Assembly (NCBI RefSeq): GCF_014851395.1
Contig: NW_024041373.1
Span: 558,001-622,000 of the forward strand
Origin: Micropterus salmoides
Lineage: Eukaryota; Chordata; Actinopteri; Centrarchiformes; Centrarchidae
Reading direction: 5' to 3'
Length of the DNA stretch: 64,000 nucleotides
Below the pieces are notes generated by a model that made no database searches, had not been told where the DNA came from, and worked only from the letters and a program-made list of their open reading frames with translations. A program made the translations under genes and the position numbers. How positions within the stretch are numbered: position 1 is the stretch's first letter; each line of letters begins with the position of its first letter. Of the stretch, positions 1-9,449 are shown piece after piece.

Positions 1-1593
1 CAGAAATAAACTGCCATCACTGGAGCAGTGCTGAGGATGAACTAGAGTTTAAGAGTCTGATTGCTTGGGGGGAAAAGCTGCTCTGCAGTCTGGTGGTGCG
101 GCAGCTGAAACTTCTATATATCTTCCCAGAAGGCAGCAGGGTGAACAGGCTGTGGCTGGCTGGGTACCGTCCTTTAGTCGAGAAGCCGTCATTGAACAGG
201 GGAGGGGGTCTATGCCACCACTTATCCCCCACTTACAATGCTGTCCTTTCATCACTTCCCAGGAAACTCAACAAACGTAACCTATTGGCCTCAGGTGAAG
301 ATACCAACGATGGTCGTTCAGTCTTGGCCACAGGTAGTCTTAACGACTGTAACGACTGTCGTCACAGCAACAAGGAACACTAACGAACCAGCAGTATCGA
401 CGATCCTGGCAAACGACCCCACTGAGGTTAAATAGCTGAGTTTCCCTGCCAGTCAGTCAGAACTGAAGAAGTCCTTTGGATGAGGGACGAAACGTCTTCC
501 AGTCTCTTCAACCAAGTCCAGTTGCCCTTGACTTTAACCTTCGTTGGATAACTATGACCTGGATGACTGAGAATCTTCACAGACGTACTGTCCTTTAGTA
601 TCCTTTGGGCTCTGCAGGCACCTCACCTCACTGATATCACTGATGTTCAGGAGATGGGTACCAATGATCTTCTGAGCAGTTTGAATCCCCTGCTGCAGAG
701 CCCTCCGGTCCTGGGCCGTGCACATCCCATGCCAGCTTGCGACTTTCCCAGTCAGGATGCTTTCTATTGCTCCTCTGTAAACGCTGACAAGAACTAGGTA
801 AGGGAATTTGGCCTTCTTAAGCTTCCTCAAGAATTTTTTTTTTTTTTTCTGAGCTTTCTTCACCAGCATGGAGATGTGAGGTGACCATGTCAGGTTCTCT
901 GTGATGCTGATTCTCAATTAAGCCTATTATTGGAGCATTATTACTGATTTTCATTATGTAAGCACATAAATTATTACATTTTTTTTCATATACTTTATTG
1001 ATGCCCAAGGGGAAAGTTTTTGTTCTCTGCATTTAAAACATCCTAGCGGATAGGGAGCAGTTACGGGTTCAGGTCATGTCAGTTAGTTGCTCAGGGGCAG
1101 CTTTGGCAATGGCCCATGTTGTACTAGATATGGTGACCCTCCAAATCCCAAAACAAGTCCCCACGGGCTGCCGCCCTTTTTATTGATTATATTGAATGAT
1201 ATTATAATTATTATTATACAATAATAATTTTTAATTCAAAGTCCAGGGACAAGCTGCTTCAGTGAAGAGGCAGCAGCCCCCTCTGATTTTTATAAAGAGA
1301 AGAGGAAAAGCTTACAGTCACAGCACACCAACATCAAAACCTCATCCCAACTGTCAAGTATGGTGGAGGGGGAATCATGGTTTGGCGCTGCTTCTGGGCC
1401 TGGAATGGTTATAATCGACGGAAAAATGTCTGCCAATTGAAGCTCAACAGAAGATGGGTGGACTGGGAAGACTGTCTAGATATCCTTCTTGTCAGAGTAA
1501 AGAGTAAGAAAAGAGTAGGAGCAAAAGATACATTCTTAGTGTTGGCTTCTTGTCCCTCTCCATATAAAGAGCCTTTTTGTGGGTTGGTTCTTC
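1..1593 (+). repeat. 5S rDNA spacer, unit A (left end cut by window)
   Basis: Spacer of the 5S tandem array; the full spacer is 1,720 bp in other units, so about 127 bp lie outside the window. It corresponds to 7734-9326. It contains antisense LINE reverse-transcriptase C-terminus remnants (about 17-163 and 600-917), split by a 406-bp insertion at 179-584 flanked by 15-bp near-direct repeats (164-178 and 585-599, one mismatch), and a Tc1-like transposase scrap at about 1330-1430. Unit-specific variants include GAGCAT near 932, shared only with unit D, and a lost C in the GTTACGTTG motif near 1088. A TATA-like box lies just before the split 5S gene at 1594. No intact gene is present. Confidence 0.85.
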
Positions 1594-1619
1594 GCTTACG
1601 GCCATACCACCCTGAACAC
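1594..1619 (+). pseudogene. 5S rRNA gene, 5' fragment (nt 1-26), left of LINE copy 1
   Basis: These 26 bases match the start of the intact 5S gene at 9327. The match stops after GAACAC, where the LINE begins with CCCTACAG. The rest of the gene (nt 24-120) resumes at 7510. The internal promoter is all in the right-hand piece, so this fragment has only the upstream TATA-like box. Confidence 0.93.
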
Positions 1620-1854
1620 CCCTACAGTGTGTGAGAAAGTGGACTGGTCTCTTTTGAAGGGCGTGGCAGAGGAGGATTTTGTTTGTTTGACTGTGTGTTT
1701 TTCTTTGATGTAAGTTTCTGTGGAGATTTTTCTTTTGTTTTTCTCCTTTTTTTGTTTGCGGTGTGTCCCCCAGCAGTGCTTCACTGTTTGGGGGAACATA
1801 AATCTTTTTCTCCCTGAGTTTTGTGAACTTTAAAAGCTAAAGCGGATAGACAAA

Positions 1855-3243
1855 ATGGCGGATACAGCAAGTGTAAAAGTGACAAACATACAGAAGAATG
1901 GCCATGGTAAACTGGTCAACAGCAAGGACATTAATCAAGTGAGCAATGAAATGGTGGGAAAGAAATACGAGAAGGAACTGACCGTCTGTGTGGAGCTACA
2001 GGGCAGCGACAAGGTCTCCACGTCTGAACTGATGAGAACGGTGAGACTTCTGTGCGGTGGGCTGATGGCATGCAGAGCGACGGGGGAAGGAAAATATGAG
2101 ATGACCATGAACCATCCGGAAGGGAAGAAACGACTGCTGGAGGGTCTGAAAATCGGGGATGTCAACGTCTTTGCAAAGGAGCTGAGCAACAACGAGCTGG
2201 TGGTGTCTTTTCTAAATCTGCCAGCCTACGTCACAGATGAGGACATCTTGGAGAAACTCAAAGGCTGGGGAGTCTCGGCCACCTCTCCCATAAAGCGTAG
2301 GATGTGGCCAGGGACTACAATTGCTGACGGGACTCGCTTCATGAGAGTAAAATTCAACAAACAGGTACAATCACTGCCATATTCGGCTAAGTTTGAGACT
2401 GTCTCAGGAACAGAGTTTTTTCGGGTAATACATGACAGACAGGTTAAGGTGTGTAGACTTTGCATTCAGCCGGGCCACGTCCTGCGGGAGTGTCCGGAAT
2501 TCTATTGCCATAAGTGTGGCGAGCAGGGGCATTATGCCAGAGAGTGTCACGGTAGGACTGCACAAAAGTGCTCTTTATGCCACAATTTAATGACAGAGTG
2601 CATCTGTAATCAGAGTGATGAGGAGGGTGGTGTTCTTTCTGAGCTGGGGCACGAATCTCTTCCCTGTACTGTGATGAGAGCTGAGAGAGGAGAGGGTGAA
2701 ATGAGTGCATCAGAGGTGGAAGATGTGGCTCATCAGAACAAGTGGGCAGACCCGGGTGCAGAGGCTGAAAGTCAGCCCGCTGCAGGGGAAGCTCTGGTTG
2801 GCAAAGGCAAAGTGATCCCACAGCTGGAGTCCAGTTGGGAGGGTGTAACTCTGGATAGACACGCAGTGAGTCCAGAAAGAGAGAGTGGACAGGCTGTGTT
2901 TGTAAAAGAGTCTGCTCTGGAAAACAATGTAAGTCCTGTGGTCATCCCAGAAGATGCAAGTACACCAGATGAGGCACAATCCTCCGGGTTACCGTGCGCT
3001 CAGCCGGAGCCTTCTCAGTCTGACTCCTCTCAGCTGGAGCCTTCTCAGTCTGACTCCTCTCAGCTAAAACCCTCAAATCAGCAGCGCACAGTTTTCATAT
3101 TCCCTGGAATAGATGATGATGATTCGGGCACCAGCTCAGAAATGGAGGTTACCCAATTTACCAATGTAAGGAAAAGGCACAATGAAAGGAAAAGTAGAAT
3201 AAGAAATAAAAGAAACAAGGAAAAAATAGTAAGCAATAAATGA
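1855..3243 (+). CDS. LINE ORF1 protein, CCHC zinc-knuckle nucleic-acid-binding (copy 1)
   Basis: An intact 462-codon ORF. Residues about 115-192 look like an RRM-type fold (motif NLPAYVTDEDILEKL). Zinc knuckles follow: C200-C203-H208-C213 and C218-C221-H226-C231, both CX2CX4HX4C, then a third Cys cluster at 239-251. Further on are an acidic/Ser-rich linker, short repeats of the type PSQSDSSQLE near residues 400-420, and a basic C-terminus (RKRHNERKSRIRNKRNK). ORF1 proteins of this clade coat element RNA and help form the RNP. The start is chosen because this ATG opens the frame in all three copies and follows an AAA context. The stop codon overlaps the ORF2 start (ATGA, 3240-3243). Confidence 0.92.
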   Translation: MADTASVKVTNIQKNGHGKLVNSKDINQVSNEMVGKKYEKELTVCVELQGSDKVSTSELMRTVRLLCGGLMACRATGEGKYEMTMNHPEGKKRLLEGLKIGDVNVFAKELSNNELVVSFLNLPAYVTDEDILEKLKGWGVSATSPIKRRMWPGTTIADGTRFMRVKFNKQVQSLPYSAKFETVSGTEFFRVIHDRQVKVCRLCIQPGHVLRECPEFYCHKCGEQGHYARECHGRTAQKCSLCHNLMTECICNQSDEEGGVLSELGHESLPCTVMRAERGEGEMSASEVEDVAHQNKWADPGAEAESQPAAGEALVGKGKVIPQLESSWEGVTLDRHAVSPERESGQAVFVKESALENNVSPVVIPEDASTPDEAQSSGLPCAQPEPSQSDSSQLEPSQSDSSQLKPSNQQRTVFIFPGIDDDDSGTSSEMEVTQFTNVRKRHNERKSRIRNKRNKEKIVSNK

Positions 3244-6200
3244 CAGTCCAAATCACACTAACCTTTACTCTGCTCATGCTGCACGTGACATCTCTTAATG
3301 TCAATGGTCTCCGCACTAAAGCCAAAATAGATTCCGTCTTAACAACTTTAAAGGTAGATATTTTATGTCTACAGGAAACTTGGTGGGATCAAGACAGTCT
3401 TCATTATGCAACCAAATGCTGGGATGGTCCGATTTATTCAAACTTTGGCTCAGATAAATCTTGTGGGGTGGCCATCCTTTTTAAAGAGAATACTGTTGCA
3501 AATATAAATGAATATATAAAGATGATCAAGGTAGAGTTCTAATTATAGACTTCTCTACAAATAGTGAGGAGTACAGAATTATAAATGTATATGCAGCAAA
3601 CAGTGAGGGTGATAGAAAACTATTGTTTATCAGCTTAAAGAGATGGGTTTGTAAAAATGTGATGATTACGGGTGATTTCAATGTGGCATTGACAAAATGC
3701 GATGTTTCTATAAACAATACATTTAAAAATGATTGTAGTAGAACAGCATTAAGGAATTTAATAGATGAACACAACCTAGTGGAAGTATGGAGAGTGTTAA
3801 ATCCTGCAGAGAGGGCATTCTCCAGAAGGCAGGTAGTAATGGGAGTCATGAGACAGTCCAGAGTTGATCTCTGTTTGGCCTCCTCTGGTGCAGTTAAAAC
3901 TATGAATAATCTACGGTATGTGTTCAACAAGTGGAGTGACCATGCATATTTATGCTGGCAATTGGGATATGCCAGAGGAGCTAAAGGTGGGGGCACCTGG
4001 TGCTTCAACACCAGCCTCTTGGAAGACTCTTCGTTTAGGGAGAAGATTAAGAAATTGTTATGTAATATAACTGAAGAATTAGATGTAGAAGAAAATCATA
4101 TTGAAAGATGGGATGGCATAAAGAAACGAGTTAAAAGGTCCTGCATTAACTATAGTAAAAGAAAGAGGTGGGTGGAAGACACGGAAGAGAGATCTTTAAG
4201 AGATCTCCTTTCAAAAGAATTGTTTTTATTGGATCAACACCCAAAGAGAAATTGTGAAAAGTATGAGATGTATAAAGCAAAACTCGATGACATTGAACAA
4301 AAAAGATGTAGAGGTGCTGCCATCAGAAGCAGAGTTAAAAATGTTTTGGAGGGGGAGAAGTGTACTGCTTTCTTCCTTGGACTAGAAAAGAAAAAACAAA
4401 ATAAAGCAGTCTTTGCACAACTTAAAAACAATGCAGGTGAGGTAACCACTGAGCAAGAAGGTATCCTAGATATAGTGCATACATTCTATGAAAAATTATT
4501 TACAAATGATACATGTAATGAACAACATTCCCAGGATATATTAAGATGTGTAGAAAAACAACTGGTACCTGAAGATAGAGAATGGTGCGATGGCCCTATC
4601 TCAATAGAAGAAGTGGAGATGGCGATCAGTAGCTTAAATAAAAACAAAAGCCCAGGAGAAGATGGCCTCTCAGCTGAATTTTATCTTGCTTTTAAAGATC
4701 AACTTGCCCCCCTGTTGTTTAAATTGTATAATAGCATTGAACTTAGCCAGTTAACTCCAAAGTCACTCACAAAAGGTATAATAACTTTGGTATTCAAAAA
4801 CAAGGGTGATAAGGACAAACTTGAAAATTACAGACCAATCAGTTTACTCAATACGGACTACAAAATTTTAACCAAAATCCTAGCAAATAGAATTAAAACA
4901 GTGATTGGCTCGATCGTAGGACCCACTCAAGCCTATAGTATACCGGGAAGAGACATTGCAGATACTATAGGGACCATCAGGGACACAGTCAGAATTATGT
5001 CAGCACAGGGGGGCATATTGCTGGGAGTTGACTTAGAGAAAGCTTTTGACAAAGTTGAGCATCCTTTTCTCTGGATGACGCTTGAGAAATTTGGTTTTGG
5101 ACCAAAGATTATTCGGTGGATCAGACTTCTGTATAAAAATGCATACAGCTGTGTAAAGTGCAATGGGCTCCTCACCAAAGACTTCCAACTCAGAAGGTCG
5201 GTGAGACAGGGGTGCCCGCTCTCCTCTCTACTGTACAGTTTGGTAGTAGAGCCCCTGGCTTTAAAGATACAGCAGGACAAGAACATCAAAGGAGTTTTTA
5301 CATCAATGGGTACAGAGATCAGAATAATGCAATATGCAGATGACATAAACATTATGGTTACCAGCGAGGACAGCATAGATAAAGTACTGCAGCATTTAAA
5401 AACCTATGAAACTGCCTCTGGAGCCAAAATAAACAAAAGCAAATCAGAGATAATGTTTTGTGGGCGGAACACGGGGGGGTAAATAAATGGGGATTTACTG
5501 AAACAGAAGATTCTAGAGAAATATTGGGTGTGTTTATTGGTAAAAATGAAGGGCAAGCCAGGGACAGAACATGGGTGAAAGTGTTAAAAAAAGTGAATGG
5601 AGTGTTAAATCTGTGGAGAGGGAGGGGGCTTAATCTGAGGGGTAAGGTTATTGTAACTAATGCTCTGATACTGTCAAAAATTAATCATGTTTTGGGAAGC
5701 TGTGAGCTGCCGAGTTGGGCACTGAATGCGCTAAACAAGGCCATCTCCTCATTTCTCTGGAGGGGCAAGGGAAATCTGATCGCTCACAGGGTGTTAATTG
5801 CAAATAAAAGGGAGGGGGGATTAGGACTAATTGACATAAGTGCCAAAAAAGATGCACTGAGGGTAAAACTGATTAGCAAGTTCTTGGATTCGACCAGGCA
5901 GCACCCATGGGAAGACTCACTGGCTGGTTGTCTGGCAGAGTATGGGGAAAAGGACGCATACAACCTGTGTACCTTCTTCCCCGGGAAAACCCATGGTGCC
6001 TTGCCGGGATTCTACCGTGAGGTGCTAGAGGCATGGGGCAAGTTTCTGCCCCACCTTAAGCCAGAGTGCAGTGAGAAAGAGCATGTGTTGCAGTTACCTT
6101 TCCTTTCAAACCCCTGCTTTACTCATCATGGGAAGTGTCTGGTCAGCAGACACTTGGTGGCTGCTGGTCTGACAAGGGTGGGTCAGGTTGTAGATAGTAA

Positions 6201-7051
6201 AGGGAACTTTGACCTTGAGAAAGTGTTGGAGAGAATGAGATTCCTCAAGGTCAAATATAGAAAACAACAAATTGCAACACTGGGTGACAGGTTTGAGCAG
6301 AGTCTCCTGCCTGAGTGGAGGGGCCTGCTCCAAAAGAGTAACTGTAAGAAGCAGGACAATGCCTTGAGTTTCCTCCTGTGCCTCGGAGACAGGACCATGA
6401 ACACTGTAACTGTTAAGACAAAGATCTGGTATATGCTCGCTATTTCCAAAATTGTGAAGAGACCAGCCTCAGAAAGAGTCTGGAAAGGGATTTTTCCCAC
6501 TTATGAAATCAGCACCATCTGGAAAAACATAAACATTTCCTATATGACATCAAACATTTTTCATTTGGATTTCAGAATAAGGCACAGAAGGATTTTCACT
6601 GGCATTGTCCTGCATCAAATCCACAAGAATGTGTATCAGAGACAATGTGCGGTATGTAGATTAGAAGATGAGGATATTGAGCACCTGCTTCTTAGGTGCA
6701 CATCCCTCACTGCACACAGGGAAAGGGTCAAGACTCTCCTCACTGACCACTGTGGCCTGGATGAACTCACAGAGGCCCAATGGGACTGGACTTCAGGGGA
6801 AGGCTCAAAAGAGAAACAATCTATTAATTAACACGGTCCTGGCTTTTGCAAGGAATGCAGCCTGGATGAGGAGGAATTTTGCTCTCTATGAGAACAAGGA
6901 CATAAGTACTGAAAGACTTTTTGCGAACATCTTAAAGGCACACTTGAGGCTGCTGTATGCCGCAGATAATGAACTCTTCAAGAGCTGTTTCATGACACAT
7001 ACAACCTTGCTGCATGAAGTGAATGGGAAGACATTAGCCTTTGCCTTCTAA
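3240..7051 (+). pseudogene. LINE ORF2 (endonuclease plus reverse transcriptase), frame-broken, copy 1
   Basis: The reading frame starts inside the ORF1 stop. The first block has APE endonuclease motifs (SLNVNGL, LQET); the second block, to 5482, continues with GDFN, SRVD and SDH, then reverse transcriptase (VDLEKAFD, RQGCP, YADD). The third block (5458-6831) carries the C-terminal region and a CX2CX8HX4C motif. The frame breaks at an AT-rich run near 3513 (one base longer than in copies 2 and 3), at a 7-G run at 5473-5479, and at a private 13-bp deletion near 6791 between TGGACTT repeats. Here the frame is intact near 6500, where copies 2 and 3 have lost one base. Catalytic motifs all remain. 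As read it cannot make a full-length protein; sequencing error in the two runs is possible. Confidence 0.9.
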
Positions 7052-7509
7052 GGGTAAGGAGGAAAGAAGGGTGTTTTGTGCAATTTGAATGATGTGGGAA
7101 TTTATCATCATGAGCACCAATGGTTTTGGGGTGTTTTGATAATAATGATGCATACAGAGGTGCTTACTCATTTTTAATGTTTGGTAGATTAAGTGACTAT
7201 TACATTAAGATAGATTCTCGTGGTGTGTCTAAGCTTTGCACTTTAACTTACTCGGGTTCCTGTTATTGTGAACAATTTTGCCTCAGAGTAAGGGTAAGTC
7301 AGACAAAATTTTTGTCCGCTCTTTGGTGTTTGGTCCCTAAGTATGTTTTGTTGTTTTAGAGTCAAGTCCCAATTTGTTTGAAAATCTTTTTGTCTTACAC
7401 AATCCTTTTTTCAGTGTTTTTTTTTCAGTGTTTTTGACTAATATGTTGTAAATAATGTAAAGATGCTTTGAAAAATGATATTTTCATAATAAAAGATAAA
7501 AAAAAAAAA

Positions 7510-7606
7510 CACGCCCGATCTCGTCCGATCTCGGAAGCTAAGCAGGGTCGGGCCTGGTTAGTACTTGGATGGGAGACCGCCTGGGAATACCAGGTGCTGT
7601 AAGCTT
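7510..7606 (+). pseudogene. 5S rRNA gene, 3' fragment (nt 24-120), right of LINE copy 1
   Basis: This piece resumes the 5S gene at nt 24 directly after the LINE A-tail. It keeps box A, the intermediate element and box C unchanged from the intact gene, followed by a T5 terminator. Pol III machinery could still assemble on it, but the start would then fall near 7487 in the LINE 3' end. A normal 5S RNA cannot result. Confidence 0.93.
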
Positions 7607-7749
7607 TTTCATGTAGGAAGATTTATTTTGTCACAATATAACAGGTTATAGAGTAAAATTGACTTTGTAACTCCCTTCTGCTACATAGCAGACAATATAT
7701 ATTACAATAGAAGCAATTATAAAAAATGGTAAACAGAAATAAACTGCCA

Positions 7750-7896
7750 TCACTGGAGCAGTGCTGAGGATGAACTAGAGTTTAAGAGTCTGATTGCTTG
7801 GGGGGAAAAGCTGCTCTGCAGTCTGGTGGTGCGGCAGCTGAAACTTCTATATATCTTCCCAGAAGGCAGCAGGGTGAACAGGCTGTGGCTGGCTGG
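7750..7896 (-). repeat. LINE reverse-transcriptase C-terminus remnant (Rex1-like), part 2
   Basis: Antisense translation gives HSLFTLLPSGK, RTTRLQSSFSPQAIRLLNS, resembling the extreme C-terminus of Rex1/CR1-type fish LINE proteins from memory. It is the continuation of the fragment at 8333-8650, cut in two by the insertion at 7912-8317. The same fragment recurs in every spacer, for example 9589, 17330 and 25079. Clearly dead. Confidence 0.6.
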
Positions 7897-7911
7897 GTAC
7901 CGTCCTTTAGT

Positions 7912-8317
7912 CGAGAAGCCGTCATTGAACAGGGGAGGGGGTCTACGCCACCACTTATCCCCCACTTACAATGCTGTCCTTTCATCACTTCCCAGGAAAC
8001 TCAACAAACGTAACCTATTGGCCTCAGGTGAAGATACCAACGATGGTCGTTCAGTCTTGGCCACAGGTAGTCTTAACGACTGTAACGACTGTCGTCACAG
8101 CAACAAGGAACACTAACGAACCAGCAGTATCGACGATCCTGGCAAACGACCCCACTGAGGTTAAATAGCTGAGTTTCCCTGCCAGTCAGTCAGAACTGAA
8201 GAAGTCCTTTGGATGAGGGACGAAACGTCTTCCAGTCTCTTCAACCAAGTCCAGTTGCCCTTGACTTTAACCTTCGTTGGATAACTATGACCTGGATGAC
8301 TGAGAATCTTCACAGAC
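7912..8317 (-). mobile_element. 406-bp dispersed repeat inserted in the spacer LINE remnant, with 15-bp TSD
   Basis: Flanked by near-identical 15-bp repeats gtacYgtcctttagt at 7897-7911 and 8318-8332, splitting one LINE remnant into two. This fits retrotransposition. Part of it (motifs GACGAAACGTCTTCCAG and GACCTGGATGACTGAGAA) resembles a very common teleost repeat, but I cannot name the family. Equivalent copies: 179-584, 9751-10156, 17492-17897, 25241-25646. It entered the unit once and was then spread with the array. Confidence 0.65.
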
Positions 8318-8332
8318 GTACTGTCCTTTAGT

Positions 8333-8650
8333 ATCCTTTGGGCTCTGCAGGCACCTCACCTCACTGATATCACTGATGTTCAGGAGATGGGTACCAATGA
8401 TCTTCTGAGCAGTTTGAATCCCCTGCTGCAGAGCCCTCCGGTCCTGGGCCGTGCACATCCCATGCCAGCTTGCGACTTTCCCAGTCAGGATGCTTTCTAT
8501 TGCTCCTCTGTAAACGCTGACAAGAACTAGGTAAGGGAATTTGGCCTTCTTAAGCTTCCTCAAGAATTTTTTTTTTTTTTCTGAGCTTTCTTCACCAGCA
8601 TGGAGATGTGAGGTGACCATGTCAGGTTCTCTGTGATGCTGATTCTCAAT
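8333..8650 (-). repeat. LINE reverse-transcriptase C-terminus remnant (Rex1-like), part 1
   Basis: Antisense translation shows ENLTWSPHISMLVKKAQ, FLRKLKKA, YRGAIESILTG and TAQDRRALQQGIQTAQKIIGT. These are typical of the thumb and C-terminal part of jockey-group LINE reverse transcriptases common in fish (Rex1/CR1/L2 type). A lysine-coding homopolymer of variable length breaks the frame in some units. Remnant only. Confidence 0.6.
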
Positions 8651-9062
8651 TAAGCCTATTATTGGATCATTATTACTGATTTTCATTATGTAAGCACATA
8701 AATTATTACATTTTTTTTCATATACTTTATTGATGCCCAAGGGGAAAGTTTTTGTTCTCTGCATTTAAAACATCCTAGCGGATAGGGAGCAGTTACGGGT
8801 TCAGGTCATGTCAGTTACGTTGCTCAGGGGCAGCTTTGGCAATGGCCCATGTTGTACTAGATATGGTGACCCTCCAAATCCCAAAACAAGTCCCCACGGG
8901 CTGCCGCCCTTTTTATTGATTATATTGAATGATATTATAATTATTATTATACAATAATAATTTTTAATTCAAAGTCCAGGGACAAGCTGCTTCAGTGAAG
9001 AGGCAGCAGCCCCCTCTGATTTTTATAAAGAGAAGAGGAAAAGCTTACAGTCACAGCACACC

Positions 9063-9163
9063 AACATCAAAACCTCATCCCAACTGTCAAGTATGGTGGA
9101 GGGGGAATCATGGTTTGGCGCTGCTTCTGGGCCTGGAATGGTTATAATCGACGGAAAAATGTC
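9063..9163 (+). repeat. Tc1/mariner transposase scrap in 5S spacer
   Basis: Translation around 9085-9160 gives KYGGGGIMVWRCFWAWNG, which resembles the stretch between the first and second catalytic aspartates of Tc1 transposases. Only about 100 bp is recognisable. Same scrap at about 1330-1430, 10903-11003 and 18643-18743; unit E lacks it because the spacer is cut by the inverted junction. Confidence 0.5.
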
Positions 9164-9295
9164 TGCCAATTGAAGCTCAACAGAAGATGGGTGGACTGGG
9201 AAGACTGTCTAGATATCCTTCTTGTCAGAGTAAAGAGTAAGAAAAGAGTAGGAGCAAAAGATACATTCTTAGTGTTGGCTTCTTGTCCCTCTCCA

Positions 9296-9301
9296 TATAA
9301 A
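9296..9301 (+). promoter_or_regulatory. TATA-like element of the 5S gene (-31 to -26)
   Basis: TATAAA lies 26-31 bases upstream of the 5S start at 9327. A TATA-like motif near -28 is a usual upstream element of fish 5S genes. The same motif precedes each split 5S copy and, at the same distance, the inverted 5S gene at 26487. Confidence 0.7.
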
Positions 9302-9326
9302 GAGCCTTTTTGTGGGTTGGTTCTTC

Positions 9327-9446
9327 GCTTACGGCCATACCACCCTGAACACGCCCGATCTCGTCCGATCTCGGAAGCTAAGCAGGGTCGGGCCTGGTTA
9401 GTACTTGGATGGGAGACCGCCTGGGAATACCAGGTGCTGTAAGCTT
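9327..9446 (+). rRNA. 5S ribosomal RNA gene, intact
   Basis: A 120-bp sequence matching the vertebrate 5S consensus from GCTTACGGCC to GTAAGCTT. The 5' and 3' ends are complementary (helix I). The Pol III type 1 internal promoter is complete: box A about 9376-9390, intermediate element about 9393-9398, box C about 9406-9423. A T5 terminator follows and a TATA-like box precedes it at -31. This is the only undamaged 5S gene of the window; its LINE target site between nt 26 and 27 is empty. Confidence 0.97.
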
Positions 9447-9449
9447 TTT
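9445..9449 (+). terminator. Pol III terminator (T5) of the intact 5S gene
   Basis: Five T residues at the 3' end of the 5S sequence, the standard RNA polymerase III stop. The same run follows each 5S 3' fragment. Confidence 0.85.

Larger units (their letters stand above)
1620..7509 (+). mobile_element. 5S-targeted non-LTR retrotransposon (Tx1/Mutsu-like), copy 1
   Basis: A 5,890-bp element inserted between nucleotides 26 and 27 of a 5S gene, in the same orientation. It has a 235-bp 5' UTR, ORF1, ORF2, a 3' UTR of about 450 bp and a short A-tail. 5S bases 24-26 (CAC) are repeated on both sides, so the target duplication is 3-5 bp; the A-tail hides the exact end. APE-type endonuclease, reverse transcriptase and zinc-knuckle ORF1 are features of the L1/Tx1 clade, and Mutsu is the named fish family that inserts into 5S genes. 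Family assignment is by target and architecture, not by alignment. This copy carries a private 13-bp deletion near 6791 and private indels in the 5' UTR. Confidence 0.93.
7607..9326 (+). repeat. 5S rDNA spacer, unit B (complete, 1,720 bp)
   Basis: Complete spacer between a LINE-split 5S gene and the intact one. Order: about 130 bp of AT-rich sequence; LINE-derived antisense fragment; 406-bp insertion; second LINE fragment ending in an oligo-T stretch; a separate LINE 3'-end scrap (about 8710-8765, pattern CTTTATTGATGCCCAAGGGG); AT-rich run; Tc1-like scrap; TATA-like box. Nearly identical to spacers C and D, showing strong homogenisation. No functional gene is visible. Confidence 0.88.

Noticed and set aside
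65..435. Plus-strand ORFs of 65-96 codons, repeated in every spacer
   Set aside because: Mirror frames of antisense LINE debris and the 406-bp insertion; repetition reflects the tandem array, not selection.
1377..1634. 85-codon ORF before each LINE as a possible extra LINE ORF
   Set aside because: It starts in the Tc1 scrap upstream of the 5S gene, outside the element, and only crosses into the LINE by a few codons.
9110..9442. 110-codon ORF running through the intact 5S gene
   Set aside because: It spans a Tc1 scrap, the spacer and the 5S rRNA gene itself; coding across a 5S gene is not plausible.
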